The notes beneath the pieces are model-generated. The model was not told the origin of the DNA and did no database searches. It saw nothing but the letters and a program-made list of their open reading frames with translations. From assembly GCA_903953145.1 (NCBI GenBank), contig CAJBIL010000541.1:1-8483 (forward strand): DNA of 8,483 bases, given 5' to 3'. Source of the DNA: an uncultured beta proteobacterium. Lineage in GTDB: Bacteria > Pseudomonadota > Gammaproteobacteria > Burkholderiales > Rhodocyclaceae. Shown here piece after piece: positions 6,215 through 8,483 of the stretch (within the stretch, counting starts at the first letter, position 1; each line of letters starts with the position of its first letter). Position numbers and translations under genes: made by a program.

Positions 6215-7375
6215 CTAACCAATATGTCGACGGATACGGTCGACTGCTTCTGCAAGTTTTTCTACGCCTGTTGTGTAGGCGAAGCGTAGGTGATTTTGTG
6301 TTGCATTGACTCCAAAGTCGATGCCTGGCGTCACTGCCACGCCCGTCGACTCAAGCAGTTCTGAGGCAAACTGTTCACTGTTTTTCGTGAATGCACTGCA
6401 ATCGGCGTAGATATAAAAAGCACCTTCCGGTTTTGCCGCCACAAGAAACCCAAGTTTTGCAAGCTCAGGTGCGAGAAAGTCTCTGCGACGGCGGAATTCA
6501 TCGCGACGTAATTCGAGTATCTCTATCGTTTCTGGGCTGAATGCCGCTAAGGCGGCATATTGAGCTGGGGTCGACGGTGAGATGAAGAAATTTTGTGCGA
6601 GTTTCTCGATATCGCGGATGAAACACTCGGGAACGACCAGCCAGCCAAGTCGCCAGCCAGTCATGTTGAAGTACTTCGAGAAGCTCTGTACGACAAAAAT
6701 GTCTTCTCCGTACATGAGTGCGGTTGCTGCGTCACGTTCGTAAGTTAATCCGTGATAAATCTCGTCAACGATTAATTGCCCATCGTGTTGCCTGACAAAT
6801 TGCGCAATGGCGGCGAGTTGGCTGGCATCGAGCATGGTGCCGCTCGGATTGGCCGGAGACGCAAAAAGTGCACCAGCGGTACGTTTGTTCCAATGCTGTT
6901 GAAGGTCACACACGGTGGGCTGAAAATTGTTACTTGCATCTACCGGAATGCCAATAGGTACGCCCTCAAAGGCGCGTACGAAGTGTCGATTACAAGGGTA
7001 GCCGGGGTCAGTGAGCAGCCATTCCCGACCTGGTGTGGCGAGGCAGGCGAGCGCGATGAGCAATGCGCCGGAGGCACCGGCCGTAACAACAATCCGTGCA
7101 GCAGGCACCTTGATTCCATAGCGCGTCATGTAGAACGTTGAGATGGCTTCCCGTAACTCTGGCAAGCCAAGTGCTGGCGTATAGAATACGCGACCGCTAG
7201 CCAGATGTTGCTGCGCTGCTGCGATGACCGGCTCGGGTGTCGGAAAGTCGGGTTCGCCGACTTCCATATGGATGATGTCGCAGCCCTCCGCTTCCATTGC
7301 CTTGGCTCGTGCCAGCAACTCCATAACGTGAAAAGGGGCGATATCCTTGACGCGCGGCGCAGATCGGTATGGCAT
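6215..7375 (-). CDS. Fold-type I PLP-dependent aminotransferase (class I/II)
   Basis: A 386-residue cytoplasmic aminotransferase of the aspartate-aminotransferase superfamily, full length for the family. The PLP lysine is K234 in SFSKYFNMTGWRLGW. N176 (SPANPSGT) and D204 with Y207 (IVDEIYHG) bind the cofactor, and R364 (HLRFAY) is the expected substrate carboxylate arginine. The N-terminal substrate motif VGEPDFPTP is present at 39-47, as is the glycine-rich TAGASGALL. The exact amino-acid substrate cannot be read from these motifs; aspartate, aromatic or alanine/valine-type activity are all possible. The ATG at 7375 is supported by AGGAG (minus strand, plus coordinates 7381-7385) 5 nt upstream. 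It lies 71 bp downstream of pckG on the same strand, but an intrinsic terminator separates them. It converges on the histone-like gene, stop to stop 68 bp apart. Confidence 0.9.
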   Translation of the reverse strand: MPYRSAPRVKDIAPFHVMELLARAKAMEAEGCDIIHMEVGEPDFPTPEPVIAAAQQHLASGRVFYTPALGLPELREAISTFYMTRYGIKVPAARIVVTAGASGALLIALACLATPGREWLLTDPGYPCNRHFVRAFEGVPIGIPVDASNNFQPTVCDLQQHWNKRTAGALFASPANPSGTMLDASQLAAIAQFVRQHDGQLIVDEIYHGLTYERDAATALMYGEDIFVVQSFSKYFNMTGWRLGWLVVPECFIRDIEKLAQNFFISPSTPAQYAALAAFSPETIEILELRRDEFRRRRDFLAPELAKLGFLVAAKPEGAFYIYADCSAFTKNSEQFASELLESTGVAVTPGIDFGVNATQNHLRFAYTTGVEKLAEAVDRIRRHIG

Positions 7376-7380
7376 ATTTA

Positions 7381-7385
7381 CTCCT
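7381..7385 (-). promoter_or_regulatory. Ribosome binding site of the aminotransferase
   Basis: CTCCT on the plus strand reads AGGAG on the minus strand, 5 nt before the ATG at 7375. It starts 6 bp after the T-tract of the upstream terminator, leaving no room for a promoter in between. Confidence 0.75.
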
Positions 7386-7391
7386 GGGCAG

Positions 7392-7417
7392 AAAAAAGGC
7401 CACCTAAAGGCGGCCTT
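7392..7417 (-). terminator. Intrinsic terminator after pckG / possible attenuator of the aminotransferase
   Basis: On the minus strand AAGGCCGCC (7417-7409) pairs with GGTGGCCTT (7404-7396), with one G-T wobble and a TTTA loop, followed by a run of T (AAAAAA on the plus strand, 7392-7397, partly shared with the stem). This is a strong Rho-independent terminator 29 bp after the pckG stop. Since the aminotransferase ribosome binding site follows at once, transcripts reaching that gene from upstream must pass this hairpin. Confidence 0.85.
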
Positions 7418-7446
7418 CCCATGTGGCTGAACAGCGTCAGATCAGA

Positions 7447-8483
7447 TCAGACGGTTTCGTGCCAAAGTCCCATTTCAAACAGTTCGCGCTTGAGGATCAA
7501 TTGGCGGGGCATCTTCTCCCCGAGTTTGTCAAACCACTCTTTGTGACCGGCAAGTTCTTCTTTCCATGCTTTGGCATCAACCTGCGTCAAGGCTTCAAAC
7601 TCGGCCTTTGTGATGTCAAGACCCGCCCAGTCAATGTCTTCGAACTTCGGCATCCAGCCGAGCGCGGTTTCCTTGGCGGCAACGCGACCCTTGACGCGGT
7701 CGATGATCCACTTGAGGATGCGCGCGTTTTCGCCGAAGCCCGGCCACATGAACTCACCCTTTTCGTTCATGCGGAACCAGTTTACGCAGAAAATGCGCGG
7801 CGCATGTTCGACGGCGTGGCCCATTTTCAGCCAATGATTGAAGTAGTCGCCCATATGGTAGCCGCAGAACGGCAGCATGGCGAACGGATCGCGACGCACG
7901 ACGCCTTGCGCTCCGAACGCAGCGGCGGTGGTCTCCGAGCCGAGCGTGGCGGCCATATAAACGCCGAAATTCCAGTTGAAGGCTTCGTACACCAGCGGCA
8001 CCGTGGTGGCGCGACGACCGCCAAAGATAAAGGCCGAGATTGGCACGCCCTGCGTGTCTTCCCACTTTTCATCAACCGACGGGCACTGCGCAGCCGGTGC
8101 GGTAAAGCGCGAGTTCGGGTGCGCAGCCTTGCGCCCGGTTTCCTTGGCGATTTCTGGCGTCCAGTCCTTGCCTTGCCAGTCGATCAGGTGGGCGGGCGCC
8201 TCCTTGCTCATGCCTTCCCACCATACATCGCCATCGTCGGTCAGCGCGACGTTGGTGAAGATGATGTTTTCCTTCAGGGTGGCCATCGCGTTAAAGTTGG
8301 TCTTTTCGTTGGTACCCGGTGCAACGCCGAAGAAGCCTGCTTCCGGGTTGATCGCGTAGAATTTACCGTCCTTCCCTGGCTTGATCCAGGCGATGTCGTC
8401 GCCGATCGTCGTGATCTTCCAGCCGCCGAGGCTTGCCGGCGGGATCAGCATGGCGAAGTTGGTCTTGCCGCATGCCGACGGGA
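7447..8483 (-). CDS. pckG: Phosphoenolpyruvate carboxykinase, GTP-dependent (partial, N-terminus outside window)
   Basis: The minus-strand frame is open from the right edge to TGA at 7449-7447, giving about 344 C-terminal residues of a protein usually near 600. It enters at the P-loop PSACGKTNFAMLIPPA, whose Cys is the hyper-reactive cysteine typical of GTP-type PEPCK and absent from ATP-type enzymes. Further family motifs follow: GVPISAFIFGGRR, NFGVYMAATLGSETTAAA, RRDPFAMLPFCGYHMGDY and the nucleotide-binding MWPGFGENARILKWI. The enzyme interconverts oxaloacetate plus GTP with phosphoenolpyruvate, CO2 and GDP, normally in gluconeogenesis. The ATG at 8451 is an internal Met, not the start, because conserved sequence continues upstream to the edge. 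The coding sequence looks intact and is closed by a strong terminator. Confidence 0.95.
   Translation of the reverse strand, partial: PSACGKTNFAMLIPPASLGGWKITTIGDDIAWIKPGKDGKFYAINPEAGFFGVAPGTNEKTNFNAMATLKENIIFTNVALTDDGDVWWEGMSKEAPAHLIDWQGKDWTPEIAKETGRKAAHPNSRFTAPAAQCPSVDEKWEDTQGVPISAFIFGGRRATTVPLVYEAFNWNFGVYMAATLGSETTAAAFGAQGVVRRDPFAMLPFCGYHMGDYFNHWLKMGHAVEHAPRIFCVNWFRMNEKGEFMWPGFGENARILKWIIDRVKGRVAAKETALGWMPKFEDIDWAGLDITKAEFEALTQVDAKAWKEELAGHKEWFDKLGEKMPRQLILKRELFEMGLWHETV

Overview
The window looks like chromosomal DNA of a betaproteobacterium, probably of the Rhodocyclales type. The reasons are the gene order PP0621-like small protein, pilS, pilR, ampD; a lysine/alanine-rich histone H1-like protein with the tail NPTGAWPFPTGSRPK; and a GTP-type phosphoenolpyruvate carboxykinase. 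The taxonomic call is inference from gene content and order as remembered, not from a search.

Layout. Bases 1-792 (minus) hold the N-terminal 264 codons of a homocysteine S-methyltransferase-family protein that runs off the left edge. A 238-bp divergent intergenic region follows, with a 9-bp inverted repeat and a possible promoter for the plus-strand cluster. Bases 1031-4855 (plus) carry a tight cluster: a small membrane-anchored Cys-rich protein (PP0621 type), the sensor kinase PilS, the sigma-54-dependent activator PilR (its GTG start overlaps pilS by 10 bp) and the muropeptide amidase AmpD. Bases 4856-5426 have no credible gene. They hold a promoter-like segment with a NrdR-type operator pair, then about 390 bp of apparently noncoding DNA that ends in a strong ribosome binding site. 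Bases 5427-6146 (plus) encode the histone H1-like protein, closed by a clear intrinsic terminator. On the minus strand, bases 6215-7375 encode a fold-type I PLP-dependent aminotransferase and bases 7447-8483 the C-terminal ~344 residues of GTP-dependent PEP carboxykinase (running off the right edge). A strong intrinsic terminator lies between these two.

How the genes fit together. PilS and PilR form a two-component system that in Pseudomonas controls type IV pilin transcription with RNA polymerase-sigma-54; no pilus structural gene is visible here. AmpD recycles cell-wall muropeptides. The histone-like protein presumably coats or compacts DNA. The aminotransferase and PEPCK are central metabolism.

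Most unusual point. A good NrdR-box pair (13/16 and 8/16 matches, 31 bp apart, overlapping a TTGCGT-17-TAGAAT promoter) stands between ampD and the histone gene, yet no ribonucleotide reductase gene follows. Either nrdAB has been lost or moved and its promoter remains, or the nucleotide-sensing repressor now controls a long-leader transcript ending in the histone gene. I did not find a convincing novel defence or mobile system; most of the window is ordinary core genome.
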